Origin: Borrelia turcica IST7 | Lineage (GTDB): Bacteria > Spirochaetota > Spirochaetia > Borreliales > Borreliaceae | Reading direction: 5' to 3' | NCBI RefSeq assembly: GCF_003606285.1 | Contig: NZ_CP028887.1 | Location: 1 to 32,353 of the forward strand | Length of the DNA stretch: 32,353 nucleotides | In this document: in pieces, positions 7,568-15,270 of the stretch | How positions within the stretch are numbered: the first letter of the stretch is position 1 | How the letters are laid out: the number at the start of each line of letters is the position of its first letter | Translations under genes and position numbers: made by a program | The notes under the pieces: generated by a model | Databases searched by the model: none | Seen by the model: only the letters and a program-made list of their open reading frames with translations | What the model was told of the DNA's origin: nothing

Positions 7568-7862
7568 ATATATAGTCTTGCTACTAAGTCTTATGAGTCC
7601 TTTTGTCATTTCTTGGGTTTTTTCTATATTTATGTTATATATTTTCATGGTTTATCATACTACATTAATTGTGTGATTTTGTCATTAATTAAATATTATT
7701 CAATAAAGAATATAATTAGATTTTAATAGAAAGAAAAAGACTTGTTACTAATGATAACCAGCAAGTCTAAATATTCTATAGAGTGTTTTATTTTGTCTGT
7801 TTAAATCTTGGAGTCTTCTAGTTTATATTAGATATTTTTCCTATATTATTTTCATAAGGATA
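7568..7862. other. AT-rich gap without visible gene
   Basis: I see no supported ORF between the tandem terminators and the small minus-strand gene ending at 7863. Confidence 0.5.
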
Positions 7863-8072
7863 TTATTTAGTTTTTTTAACTTTTTTTTCTTTGTCATTCT
7901 CATTAGTCTTATTACCCTCATCTGCTGGTATGTGACTTCTCTTAAGTTCATCTATCTCCTTTTTCATAACAGAAAAGAAATCGATAGACTCTTCTCCTAT
8001 TCTTTTAATTTCATCCTTTAAGGTATCTTTTCTTTTCCTAGACTCTTCCATTTTTTCTGCTTTTCTAGACAT
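7863..8072 (-). CDS. Small charged coiled-coil protein
   Basis: 69 aa, nearly all charged and helical (KRKDTLKDEIKRIGEESIDF; VMKKEIDELKRSH), with a lysine-rich tail NDKEKKVKKTK. ATG at 8072 overlaps the stop of the upstream minus-strand frame (8065-8072, ATGTCTAG), and a GAGGAG run lies 9 nt before the start. The overlap indicates a coupled gene pair, probably left from a phage operon. Family unrecognised. Confidence 0.5.
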   Translation of the reverse strand: MSRKAEKMEESRKRKDTLKDEIKRIGEESIDFFSVMKKEIDELKRSHIPADEGNKTNENDKEKKVKKTK

Positions 8073-8196
8073 CTTTTGTCTCCTCTGTTAAGGCATTAAT
8101 AAATGGAATAATCTTTACTCTTTCAAATTTGCTATGTAATTTTGTAGATAAAAAAGAAATCACATCTTCTGGAATATAGCGTTTTCCTTCATACAT
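8065..8196 (-). pseudogene. C-terminal remnant of the gene coupled to the coiled-coil ORF
   Basis: A frame of 43 codons from ATG 8196 (MYEGKRYIPEDVISFLSTKL) to TAG at 8065. The same frame stays open upstream to about 8240 with no RBS, so the 5' end is probably lost. It overlaps the next gene by 8 nt, typical of an operon. The fragment is too short to identify. Confidence 0.4.
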
Positions 8197-8722
8197 GGAA
8201 TAAGCATTTAAACTATTTGCTTTTGTATTTAGATGCTGAACGTGGTTTTAACACTGTAATCTCTTTGTAGTATTTCTACTACTTCTATAATTTAATATTT
8301 TCAATTTTTTCATTCTTTTTATTATATTTGTTATAATTCTTATATTAATCTTAATTTTGTAACTATGTTTAATGGAATTAATAGTTTCTCAAAGAAAAAA
8401 GGGGAGGAGGTTTTATCTTTGTTCTTCCTATTGTTCTAGCAGAAGTGAGGTTGTTTATTTGTCATAAGAAGACTTTTGGAGGTATGTATTGAGTGGTTCA
8501 AAGTGCACTTGGTGTTATTTGAAAAGGATACGGTGAAACTATTTCTTGTGCATCAGGACTTATAATATATGTTCTTAAGGACTTTTATATTGGAATATAA
8601 GAAATAAAGTTTTTTAGAGAAAGGAGATAGCATATAGCCTAAGATAGTAGATTTTTCTTTTTAAAATCAGCCGTTATTAATCTTTTACCTTCATCTTCAC
8701 CAACAAACAAAGGAGAAAAAAG
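8197..8722. other. Decayed DNA, no gene supported
   Basis: No frame can be followed for more than a few dozen codons. AGGAGG at 8403-8408 and other RBS-like runs are not followed by usable frames. Position just upstream of phage tail remnants suggests a heavily decayed tail gene, but I cannot identify it. Confidence 0.4.
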
Positions 8723-8853
8723 ATGAGAACACAGAAACATAATGATAAGGAAATAAAAAAATGACAACAGAAGAAATAACACAACTATTAAAAAAATCTG
8801 TAATCAGGCATTTAGACTTATTAGCATGTCAAACTATATGGTTCTATTTTTAA
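8723..8853 (+). pseudogene. Two overlapping short frames, start of a broken phage gene
   Basis: ATG 8723 after AAAGGAGAAA opens a 13-codon frame (MRTQKHNDKEIKK). Its TGA overlaps a second ATG at 8761 as ATGA. The second frame (MTTEEITQLLKKSVIRHLDL) stops at 8853 after 30 codons. The clean RBS and coupled start look like a genuine phage gene start whose body has decayed. It lies just ahead of the DUF693 remnant, as a tail gene would. Function not assignable. Confidence 0.4.
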
Positions 8854-9119
8854 GAATGGATTTAAAGGAATGTGACTTATTCCTCAAATTTTTTTTCATA
8901 TAAGCTAAAAATGAAATGATTAATATTTCTCTAACAAACAACAGCATATAAAAAACAATTATTGATTTTGATAACAGAAAAAGTGAATACTTTTCTTACA
9001 ACATAATCTCAAAACCTATAATAATTAATCTTAACGGCGGTATCTTGTCAAGCATTTACCACAAAGCTATCATAGAACCTTTAATTCTAACAAGTTACTT
9101 ACTTTACATTTTACAGCCC

Positions 9120-9935
9120 TACCTTTGTTTTTTATGAAACTTCAATCACGAATCTTTATTCTAATTTTAATGTCATATTGAGCAAGCAAGCAAAATTGTG
9201 AATATTTAATGTAGAGTTTCTCTTCAACTTAAATGAAGACAATCCTGCCGTCATCAAGGTGGGTGATATTATAAAAATCTACTGTAAACAATTTGATACG
9301 AAGGGGTATGGATTACAGATTTATATTTATTATGTCAGGTTATCTATGAGTACCAATGGAGACAGGCAACAAAAATGGGGATTTACTGCTGATTACACCC
9401 TATATCTTGTTTCTAAAAGTAACTTTTACAATAGAGAATTTACAAAAAAATAAAGACAATAAAGAAGAGATAATATATCTTAATCTCCAAGGAAAAACAG
9501 TATCAGAAGCTATCAAGGAAGTATTTGGCAATAAGGCAATCCTTAACATGGAAAACATAGACAAAAATAAAGAAATACAAGAGACATGAATTGTAAATCA
9601 TCCAAGGAATTAATATAAAAATTAAAAACAAAATATGTATAACACGTATACACAGACATAGGAACACTTGAGAGTGAAGTTGATGTCAATTTCATGCTCA
9701 GCAATCACAAAAACAAAGAGGAAAGAAAATATAAATCATTAGAAGATTACGGATTAATGTTTATTCTACAACATGAGCAAGGCTTTTCTTTCCCAATAAA
9801 CTAAAGGTAGGAGATTATGTAAGCTTTAAAGGCAAAGTAAATAAAAAAGTAACAGGGCACATAGAACAGTTAAGTTCAAATTTGAGCAATGTAGGGGATT
9901 GCACAATGAATATAAAATCTATGACGATAAGACCA
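9120..9935 (+). pseudogene. DUF693-like phage tail gene, multiply frameshifted
   Basis: Coding sense can be followed across several frames: NEDNPAVIKVGDIIKIYCKQ (about 9229-9288), a GYL..VPMETGNKNGD stretch, ADYTLYLVSKSNFYNREF (about 9388-9441), then LQGKTVSEAIKEVFGNKAIL, EDYGLMFILQHEQGF, and KLKVGDYVSFKGKVNK followed by MNIKSMTIRPGDLLKKLK near 9935. This pattern matches my recollection of the Borrelia DUF693 family of cp32-type prophages, thought to be a tail or baseplate component. At least three frameshifts or stops break it. It is followed, in cp32-like order, by the DUF777-like remnant. Confidence 0.55.
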
Positions 9936-10079
9936 GGGGACCTTCTCAAGAAACTCAAGTAACCCAAAACTCAGAAACTAAACAAGGGAATAAAAATAAG
10001 CTAAGGGTAGTAACTAAAAAGCCACCCATTAAATCCCCACCAATCAAAAAACCAGTCAATAAAGGAATTACAAGTAATA

Positions 10080-10690
10080 AGAGAATTCACAATCAAGAAC
10101 TAGAAATAAGCTAACCGGAAAATCTCTTATATTAGAAGAGGCAAAAAATTATATTAATCAAACTATTTTTATATGCAGAATAGGAATAATTAAGAAATTT
10201 GAATATGAGAGCCAAGAAGGAAATGTCTTAAGCCCAGAATTTGCAGGGCTTGAGATTAAAACTTTCAGTATCTCTAACATTAGACTTGACCTTAGGGAAG
10301 GACGAGGAGTGATATTATTACAGAGTAATTATAATATTTTCAACGAATATGACGACAATAATTTTGATAAAGGGTAATTCTATATTCTAAATGCCGTTAA
10401 AGTCGAAAAATCAATAATAGATATCTAAGATTTTGGCATTAAAAGCAAGGAATATAAAGTAGAAAATGAAAAATTCAAACTTAAAATAAAAGAATTTGAA
10501 ATAGAAAATAATAAACTAAATATCGACAGTACAGACTTTAAACTTAAAAGCACAAATATAGCAATAGATGGAAATAAGATTGTAATCAAATTATCCACAC
10601 TAGTTTGAAATTAATATCAATGGAAACACATTAGAAACATCATTAATGATATCTATGACACAATGGCAAGTTTAAAGGTAACAGGAGGAG
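10080..10690 (+). pseudogene. DUF777-like phage baseplate gene, broken
   Basis: The readable text includes NYINQTIFICRIGIIKKFEY, FAGLEIKTFSISNIRLDLRE, GVILLQSNYNIFNEYDDNNF and, after a stop at about 10375, FYILNAVKVEKSIID. A repetitive beta-like region follows (KIKEFEIENNKLNIDSTDFK, then STNIAIDGNKIVIKL). An OB-like front followed by repeated short strands fits the DUF777 group and more generally gpV-type baseplate spike proteins. Several stops (about 10375, 10426, 10605) inactivate it. The family call is from memory of motif layout. Confidence 0.5.
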
Positions 10691-10791
10691 ACACAACCCG
10701 AGGCAGTAGTAAGTCCTTATTACAACACCACAATTACAACAAAAAAAACTAGGCTAAGTTCATATTTGAAATAATTAAATCAGTCACTTTT

Positions 10792-10826
10792 TTAACAAAA
10801 ATTTATAAATTTGTTAAAATTATTAT
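10792..10826 (+). promoter_or_regulatory. Apparent leaderless promoter for the 10827 gene
   Basis: TTAACA (10792-10797), a 17-bp spacer and TAAAAT (10815-10820) form a good sigma-70-type promoter. The -10 box ends 6 bp before the ATG at 10827, so the predicted transcript would start at or next to the A of ATG. No Shine-Dalgarno is present. The portal gene at 12906 has the same geometry. Confidence 0.55.
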
Positions 10827-10970
10827 ATGGACATAAAAATTGATAATCAATTTGATTGTATTTTCAGTGGCGATTTTACACTAGTTGACTCAATAGAGGA
10901 ACAAAAGCAAAAACTTTTCAGTATTTATCAAAATAAGACCTGTGCTTGTATCGCTACTAGATTTCGATAA
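10827..10970 (+). pseudogene. N-terminal remnant of a phage baseplate gene, possibly gp25-like
   Basis: 47 codons starting MDIKIDNQFDCIFSGDFTLV and continuing SIEEQKQKLFSIYQNKT before a stop at 10968-10970. The opening resembles small phage baseplate wedge proteins of the gp25/GpW type, which fits its position after the DUF777-like remnant, but the fragment is short. After about residue 36 the sequence is no longer phage-like, because recombinase DNA has been joined on. Confidence 0.45.
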
Positions 10971-11346
10971 GATACAAGACGCTCATAGGGAATATGCACA
11001 AGCTAATATTAAGAACAGAATCTCTCTTCATAATTATAATTACTTAAAGCGAACATATCTTTTCCAAAAAACTAAATATAAAAGCTTATCAACAAATAAT
11101 ATGAGTTTTTTCTTAAGACAAATCATACAAAAGGTTACTAGAAAAAAACATATTGGTAAGTGTTCTCATATATTTAGGCATTATCGTATTTTTTTAATGA
11201 AAAATAGTAATGTTCCCTCATACGACATTAAGGAAGAGTTTCATTTTTCCAATATTAGTATGGTTGATAGATACGGTAAGCCATTAATTGATAAGAAAAA
11301 GGATTACGAATTTATGATTAATGAGAAACCTTCTTTTGCTAAATAA
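10942..11346 (+). CDS. C-terminal half of a tyrosine recombinase, truncated
   Basis: 134-codon frame starting at a non-ATG codon inside the previous remnant. Residues about 75-112 carry the end of a tyrosine recombinase catalytic domain: HIFRHYRIFLM (His76 and Arg79 of the HxxR motif), EEFHFSNISMVDRYG (second His101, nucleophile Tyr111). Spacing fits XerD/phage integrases. The first catalytic Arg and most of the N-terminal DNA-binding domain are missing, so the protein should not recombine DNA alone. No good RBS is seen. The gene was probably truncated when its 5' part was replaced by phage DNA. A remnant or accessory DNA-binding fragment are the alternatives. Confidence 0.55.
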   Translation: MLVSLLDFDKIQDAHREYAQANIKNRISLHNYNYLKRTYLFQKTKYKSLSTNNMSFFLRQIIQKVTRKKHIGKCSHIFRHYRIFLMKNSNVPSYDIKEEFHFSNISMVDRYGKPLIDKKKDYEFMINEKPSFAK

Positions 11347-11398
11347 TTAATTTTAAACACAAAAATTGTACAATTAACATAAAAAGGAGAATATTAAT

Positions 11399-11587
11399 AT
11401 GCACACCAATAAAGAACAAACAGATAAATTTAATAATATTTTAAATCAAGACACACAATACCAAAACAAAAAAAGCAAAGCACAACCTTCTCTTCTAAGT
11501 AGTAGTGAACACAACACGAGTCAAGAGACAAGAAAAAGGCGTCTTAGAACCAAAAAAGATTACGAGATAAAACATTTCTACGATTAA
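11399..11587 (+). CDS. Small hydrophilic protein between integrase remnant and mlp
   Basis: 62 aa, highly polar, N-terminus MHTNKEQTDKFNNILNQDTQ and basic C-terminus TRKRRLRTKKDYEIKHFYD. It has a good RBS (AAGGAGA, 7-8 nt before ATG). There is no signal peptide or membrane segment. Position in a recombinase-mlp-bdr cluster suggests a phage/plasmid accessory protein, perhaps nucleic-acid binding given the basic tail. Family unknown. Confidence 0.5.
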   Translation: MHTNKEQTDKFNNILNQDTQYQNKKSKAQPSLLSSSEHNTSQETRKRRLRTKKDYEIKHFYD

Positions 11588-11620
11588 TGCTATACCTTTA
11601 TTTTTAAGGAAGGGTTACAT

Positions 11621-12205
11621 ATGAAATTTTTAATTAATTTATTTATTTGTTTGCTTTTTATTGGTTGTGTTCCTCTTGATTCTAATACAGAAGATAGCAA
11701 AGATAATAAAGAAGAGGTTAAAGAGAAGACACAAGATAATAAATCTTCTTCAGAAGTAAAGCAACAAGTTGTGGTCAGCAATCCATTGTCTACAGATGAT
11801 AAAGGGGTATTAGATTACTTAAAAACTCAGTTGTTAGCTTCAATTAATAGTAAGGGTGTTGTAGATGAGAAGAAAGGTCAATACATAAGTAAACTTAACG
11901 GCTTCTTTAAATGGCTAAATGAGAATCCAGATAAGGGTAGAGAACTTGCTAAGGTTGGTAAGGATTTACAAGACCTCATTAAATCTAAGAGCAATGGCAC
12001 ATTAGAAAACTTAGAAAATGTAAAACGCAAAAGTAATGATAGTCAAAATCTAAAGGAACAGGTAAAACAGGTTTTTGATATGGCATACAATACTTTTGGT
12101 GATATATATGAAACTAATGAAAAGGCTTTAGAAGACCTTAAAAATACACTTAGTGATAATAATAATCATTTGGACGGGATAAAGATTTTTGTACCAAAAA
12201 GGTAA
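11621..12205 (+). CDS. mlp: Mlp family lipoprotein
   Basis: 194-aa lipoprotein with signal peptide MKFLINLFICLLFIGC (lipidated Cys16). A charged variable tether follows (about residues 22-50), then the conserved Mlp region: LDYLKTQLLASINSK, KLNGFFKWLNENPDKGRELA (about residues 91-110), DLQDLIKSKSNG and VKQVFDMAYNTFGDI. Mlp (multicopy lipoprotein) proteins are cp32-associated surface lipoproteins of uncertain role, with temperature- and host-dependent expression reported in B. burgdorferi. The RBS (AAGGAAGGG) precedes ATG. The full-length pattern suggests an intact gene. A second Mlp is at 23557. Confidence 0.9.
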   Translation: MKFLINLFICLLFIGCVPLDSNTEDSKDNKEEVKEKTQDNKSSSEVKQQVVVSNPLSTDDKGVLDYLKTQLLASINSKGVVDEKKGQYISKLNGFFKWLNENPDKGRELAKVGKDLQDLIKSKSNGTLENLENVKRKSNDSQNLKEQVKQVFDMAYNTFGDIYETNEKALEDLKNTLSDNNNHLDGIKIFVPKR

Positions 12206-12220
12206 CCAACAAAAACAATA

Positions 12221-12247
12221 AAGATAGAGGGTGATACTCTCTATCTT
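12221..12247 (+). terminator. Terminator after mlp
   Basis: AAGATAGAG (12221-12229) and CTCTATCTT (12239-12247) form a 9-bp stem with a 9-nt loop, 15 bp past the mlp stop. Confidence 0.6.
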
Positions 12248-12308
12248 CTCTATTAATAAGAAGATAAATGATGTATAATATACTTAAATCTTTAAGAGGT
12301 AGAGTCAA

Positions 12309-12740
12309 ATGCAAGTAACACAAGAACAAGCAGACTACACAAGATATCACATAACAGAACAACAAGTATATGAAGAGCTTATAAGAATGGGTATGGACAA
12401 ACCAATAGCTATACAATTTGCAAATAAGTATTTTTATAATGAGCTTACTCAGCGAGACCTTGAAAACTTAGAAAAAAACTTCAATGTTAGACTAAAAGCA
12501 TTAGAAGATAGAATAATGGGCGTTGAAAATAGAATAAGTGAACTTAAGGATGATATTAAGAGCCTTGACACTAAGATAGACAATGTTAAAAATGAACTTA
12601 AGGATGATATTAAGAATGTTAAGAATGAACTTAGTGTTAAGATAGACAGTTTAGAAAAAAATAATAAATGGATATTTGGATTAACATTTACAATTTGGCT
12701 TACTACCTTAGGTGGATTTATAGCTCTTTTTTTAAAATAA
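12309..12740 (+). CDS. bdr: Bdr family repeat membrane protein
   Basis: 143 aa. The N-terminal part (YHITEQQVYEELIRMGMDKP; AIQFANKYFYNELTQRDLEN) matches the conserved Bdr head. Residues about 60-113 are a short heptad-like repeat region (LEDRIMGVENRISELKDDIK; KIDNVKNELKDDIKNVKNEL), and a C-terminal transmembrane helix covers about residues 121-142 (WIFGLTFTIWLTTLGGFIAL). Bdr (Borrelia direct repeat) proteins are inner-membrane-anchored with a cytoplasmic repeat domain bearing putative phosphorylation sites; their function is unknown. TATAAT at 12274-12279 and AAGAGG upstream suit its own promoter and RBS. It has fewer repeats than the second copy at 26249. Confidence 0.9.
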   Translation: MQVTQEQADYTRYHITEQQVYEELIRMGMDKPIAIQFANKYFYNELTQRDLENLEKNFNVRLKALEDRIMGVENRISELKDDIKSLDTKIDNVKNELKDDIKNVKNELSVKIDSLEKNNKWIFGLTFTIWLTTLGGFIALFLK

Positions 12741-12870
12741 ACCAAACATACACAAAATTAACAATTTAAGACCAAAACCACAGATAAAGTCAAAACCCCG
12801 CTAAATTTTCCTCTTTATTTAAGAGAAAATACAGATTAATTATCATTTGGATGCAAAAGAAGTACACTTT

Positions 12871-12905
12871 TTGTTGAAAAAAATATTTTTTGTTAAAATT
12901 AAAAT
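12871..12905 (+). promoter_or_regulatory. Apparent leaderless promoter of the portal gene
   Basis: TTGTTG (12871-12876), 17-bp spacer, TAAAAT (12894-12899), then 6 bp to the ATG at 12906. The transcript should begin at the start codon and there is no Shine-Dalgarno. Box spacing and distance to ATG are identical to those at 10792-10826. Confidence 0.6.
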
Positions 12906-14270
12906 ATGGATGAAAAAGCTAGTTACAACAGAGAAGGGCAAGGAAGCATAGAGCGTGCACGACAGAATGCAAGCAGACTTTATGAATACTCTATATTTTT
13001 TAGAAATTATATTGAAAGCACACCAGAGGATGCACTAAAGAATGGGATTGCACTTAACTTCTTAGACGAAGGGGGGCAGGTAGACAGTAAGGCAAGGATA
13101 CTTTTACTTAAGAATTTAAAGGTTAGGCTTAAAGAGGCGTTGCGTCAGGCTATGATAAGTCATAGGTTTTACGGGTTTGGATACATTTTAATCCAAACTA
13201 ATGGAATTGACGACGACCTTAAGAGGGGTGTTAATAAGGACACACCTACGGGATTTGTATTCCTTGAGCCTAGAAAAATAGTAGATAATAATCCCAAACT
13301 AGACAAACCTTACATTGAATATGTTAGGAATGTCTACGAAGAGAGTGGTGATAGGAGAAGCAGGGATAGCAATATTCAGATACATAAGAGCAGACTCATT
13401 ATGTATGAGAATTACGATATAATTTTGGATAAATTTGTTCCCGTCTACTCACAAGGACTAATCACAGGATTTGAGCTTTTTGAAGATATTTACAGACAAA
13501 TAAGCAAGCGAATAGGCAACTTTAATTTCCTTCACTATAAGGATGAAACGCTAGTTGACCTTATGAATACAATAGAAGAGATACGAGTAGAGGCAACTAA
13601 GCTTAGACAAGGTAATAAGGAAAACCACTTTTTAAACTTTTTAACTTCAGCTAGCAATAATAGGCTTATAAATAACAGGATTCACTCATTAGAACATACA
13701 AGTGAGGCTTTAGAGAGAGAGTTGGGTAGACTCAAGAATAAGTTACACAATGAAGGGATATTCTACACATCAAATGAGAATGCTAGCTTAGAGATAGTAA
13801 AGTATGACCTTGCATTTTTAAAGGATGCATTTGAACTAGTTAAAGCAAAAATTGGTGCGGATACTAAGGAACCATTAACCCGTAGCTTTAATGAACAAGT
13901 TAAGGGGTTAGGTAGTGACGGGAAGGGTGATAGGACTAATTACTATGATTATTTAAAGGGGGTACAAGAGGCGGTAGAGATTGCTGTTAATAACAAGCTT
14001 AACACACACTACAATCTTGATATGAAGTTTAATGATATTGAGGTATTAAACACAGAAGAGCGTATAGCACAAGGGACATTACTTTATGGTGTTTTCATTA
14101 ATGTTGATGAGTACTTAAAGGTAGCACATGTGGTTAGAACAGTGTGTCAAGGGCATTTTGTTTGTGCTAGTGGAAGCATTAAAGCAGGTGATAAGCTTAC
14201 CTTTTCAGATAAGGGGATATTAGAAAAGGCTGTAAACAATCGTCATACTTATACTCATGTACTGCAGTAA
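12906..14270 (+). CDS. Phage portal protein fused to a DUF228-like C-terminus
   Basis: 454 aa. Residues 1 to about 389 match the cp32-type phage portal protein (DUF1073-like): GQGSIERARQNASRLYEYSI, FFRNYIESTPEDALKNGIAL, SHRFYGFGYILIQTNG, GFVFLEPRKIVDNNP and FNEQVKGLGSDGKGDRTNYY. Portals form the ring through which phage DNA enters the capsid. From about residue 390 (nt 14073, GTLLYGVFINVDEYLKVAHV; CASGSIKAGDKLTFSDKG) the text resembles the C-terminal part of Borrelia DUF228, a putative virion structural protein. A frameshift near 14245-14260 ends the frame early. The fusion implies an in-frame deletion joining two late genes. The portal C-terminus is lost, so it is probably non-functional. 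Confidence 0.7.
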   Translation: MDEKASYNREGQGSIERARQNASRLYEYSIFFRNYIESTPEDALKNGIALNFLDEGGQVDSKARILLLKNLKVRLKEALRQAMISHRFYGFGYILIQTNGIDDDLKRGVNKDTPTGFVFLEPRKIVDNNPKLDKPYIEYVRNVYEESGDRRSRDSNIQIHKSRLIMYENYDIILDKFVPVYSQGLITGFELFEDIYRQISKRIGNFNFLHYKDETLVDLMNTIEEIRVEATKLRQGNKENHFLNFLTSASNNRLINNRIHSLEHTSEALERELGRLKNKLHNEGIFYTSNENASLEIVKYDLAFLKDAFELVKAKIGADTKEPLTRSFNEQVKGLGSDGKGDRTNYYDYLKGVQEAVEIAVNNKLNTHYNLDMKFNDIEVLNTEERIAQGTLLYGVFINVDEYLKVAHVVRTVCQGHFVCASGSIKAGDKLTFSDKGILEKAVNNRHTYTHVLQ

Positions 14271-14356
14271 AGGATTCATTTGAATTTAGTGATAAGAAGG
14301 GTATTTATGGTGTAGAAATTGATTTTAATGGATTTGTTGCACCAAAAGTAAACTAA
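14258..14356 (+). pseudogene. Out-of-frame end of the DUF228-like gene
   Basis: In the second frame relative to the portal ORF, the sequence reads CTAVKDSFEFSDKKGIYGVE then IDFNGFVAPKVN and stops at 14354-14356. It completes the DUF228-like domain begun at about 14073, showing that one small indel near 14250 split the fused gene. Confidence 0.55.
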
Positions 14357-14387
14357 ATCTAAAAATAAAAACAAGGAGAATATTTAA

Positions 14388-14555
14388 ATGTCATATTTAG
14401 ATGATAATTACTATGCGAGAAGAGTTGCAGAAGTACTAGAAGAGGGTTTTATTGATGAACCAGAGTTTTATAAATGGTTTACACTTAACCAGGTAGTTAA
14501 TACAGACATAACATCGGGGCATTTCCAGACAACTAAATGTACTATAAAAAGATAA
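14388..14555 (+). CDS. Truncated phage late gene (N-terminus only)
   Basis: 55 codons from ATG 14388, preceded by AAGGAGA at good spacing. It begins MSYLDDNYYARRVAEVLEEG, continues FIDEPEFYKWFTLNQVVN, then the sequence turns unrelated and stops at 14553-14555. Position directly after the DUF228-like gene matches a next late gene in cp32-type phages (a head or neck component). It is probably a truncated gene. A 24-bp palindrome follows. Confidence 0.5.
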   Translation: MSYLDDNYYARRVAEVLEEGFIDEPEFYKWFTLNQVVNTDITSGHFQTTKCTIKR

Positions 14556-14581
14556 AAACGATGCTGGAGAGTGTATTTTAG

Positions 14582-14605
14582 TAAAAGTCCGAATTCGGAC
14601 TTTTA
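14582..14605. terminator. Perfect 24-bp palindrome, terminator-like
   Basis: TAAAAGTCCG plus AATT plus CGGACTTTTA is a perfect palindrome centred on an EcoRI site. As RNA it gives a 10-bp stem with AATT loop and a U-run on both strands, so it may terminate both the truncated plus-strand gene and the minus-strand frame ending at 14612. Confidence 0.6.
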
Positions 14606-14611
14606 AATGTA

Positions 14612-15033
14612 TTAACAACTCTTTAATGTACTTGGTAAGTCACGGATTGTCTTTGAAAAGACAATAAAATTATTTGAAATTACGAGAGAAGTAATGTATG
14701 ATATGATCTTATCATCACAAGGATTTGTTACACAAACAAATGGGTGTAGATTCGCTTTAAGGCAAGCTTTAACTTCCTTAATGTCTTTAAAGAGTAGGAT
14801 ATCAAGTGAGTTAAACCCATCTTTATCACAATAGTTCTTAACTGCTTTAGTTAACAAATCCCACTCATTCTTAGCTGTTTGTTGCTTGCTTGTATCACTT
14901 GAAATACTTGATAAGTTAAGTTTAAAATCAAATTTATTGAAAATAAAAAATAACGAAAAGTCGAAATGAGATACTCATTAGTAATTCTATCTAAGAGTAG
15001 CGCTATTAAGTTGTAGTTTAACTCAAATAACAA
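14612..15033 (-). pseudogene. Frameshifted minus-strand gene, unknown
   Basis: Two overlapping frames read as one protein broken by a single frameshift near 14950-14965. The first part is LFELNYNLIALLLDRITNEY. The second continues IFNKFDFKLNLSSISSDTSK, AKNEWDLLTKAVKNYCDKDG, LFKDIKEVKACLKANLHPFV and ends FSKTIRDLPSTLKSC. There is no usual start with RBS. Family not recognised; surroundings suggest phage or plasmid origin. The gap 15034-15270 holds no gene. Confidence 0.5.
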
Positions 15034-15270
15034 AGCAGTAAGGCAAAGTAGAGTTTATTTATATACGTATAATGTATAAAATATTTGACTAATAAAGGGT
15101 TTAAAGACATACTGTCATTTAGAACATTCATCATAATTTATTATGCTTACTTGATACATCTTAGAGGCGGGCTTTAACTTCAGATAAAGTCTGTCTCTTT
15201 AATTTTGCTTTAATTAGATATAGAATATAAGAATAAATAAACTTTGAACTAGTAAGGAGAGGATATAAAA

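Noticed and set aside
8403-8720. RBS-like GGAGG runs considered as gene starts
   Set aside because: Frames after them stop within a few codons or match nothing.
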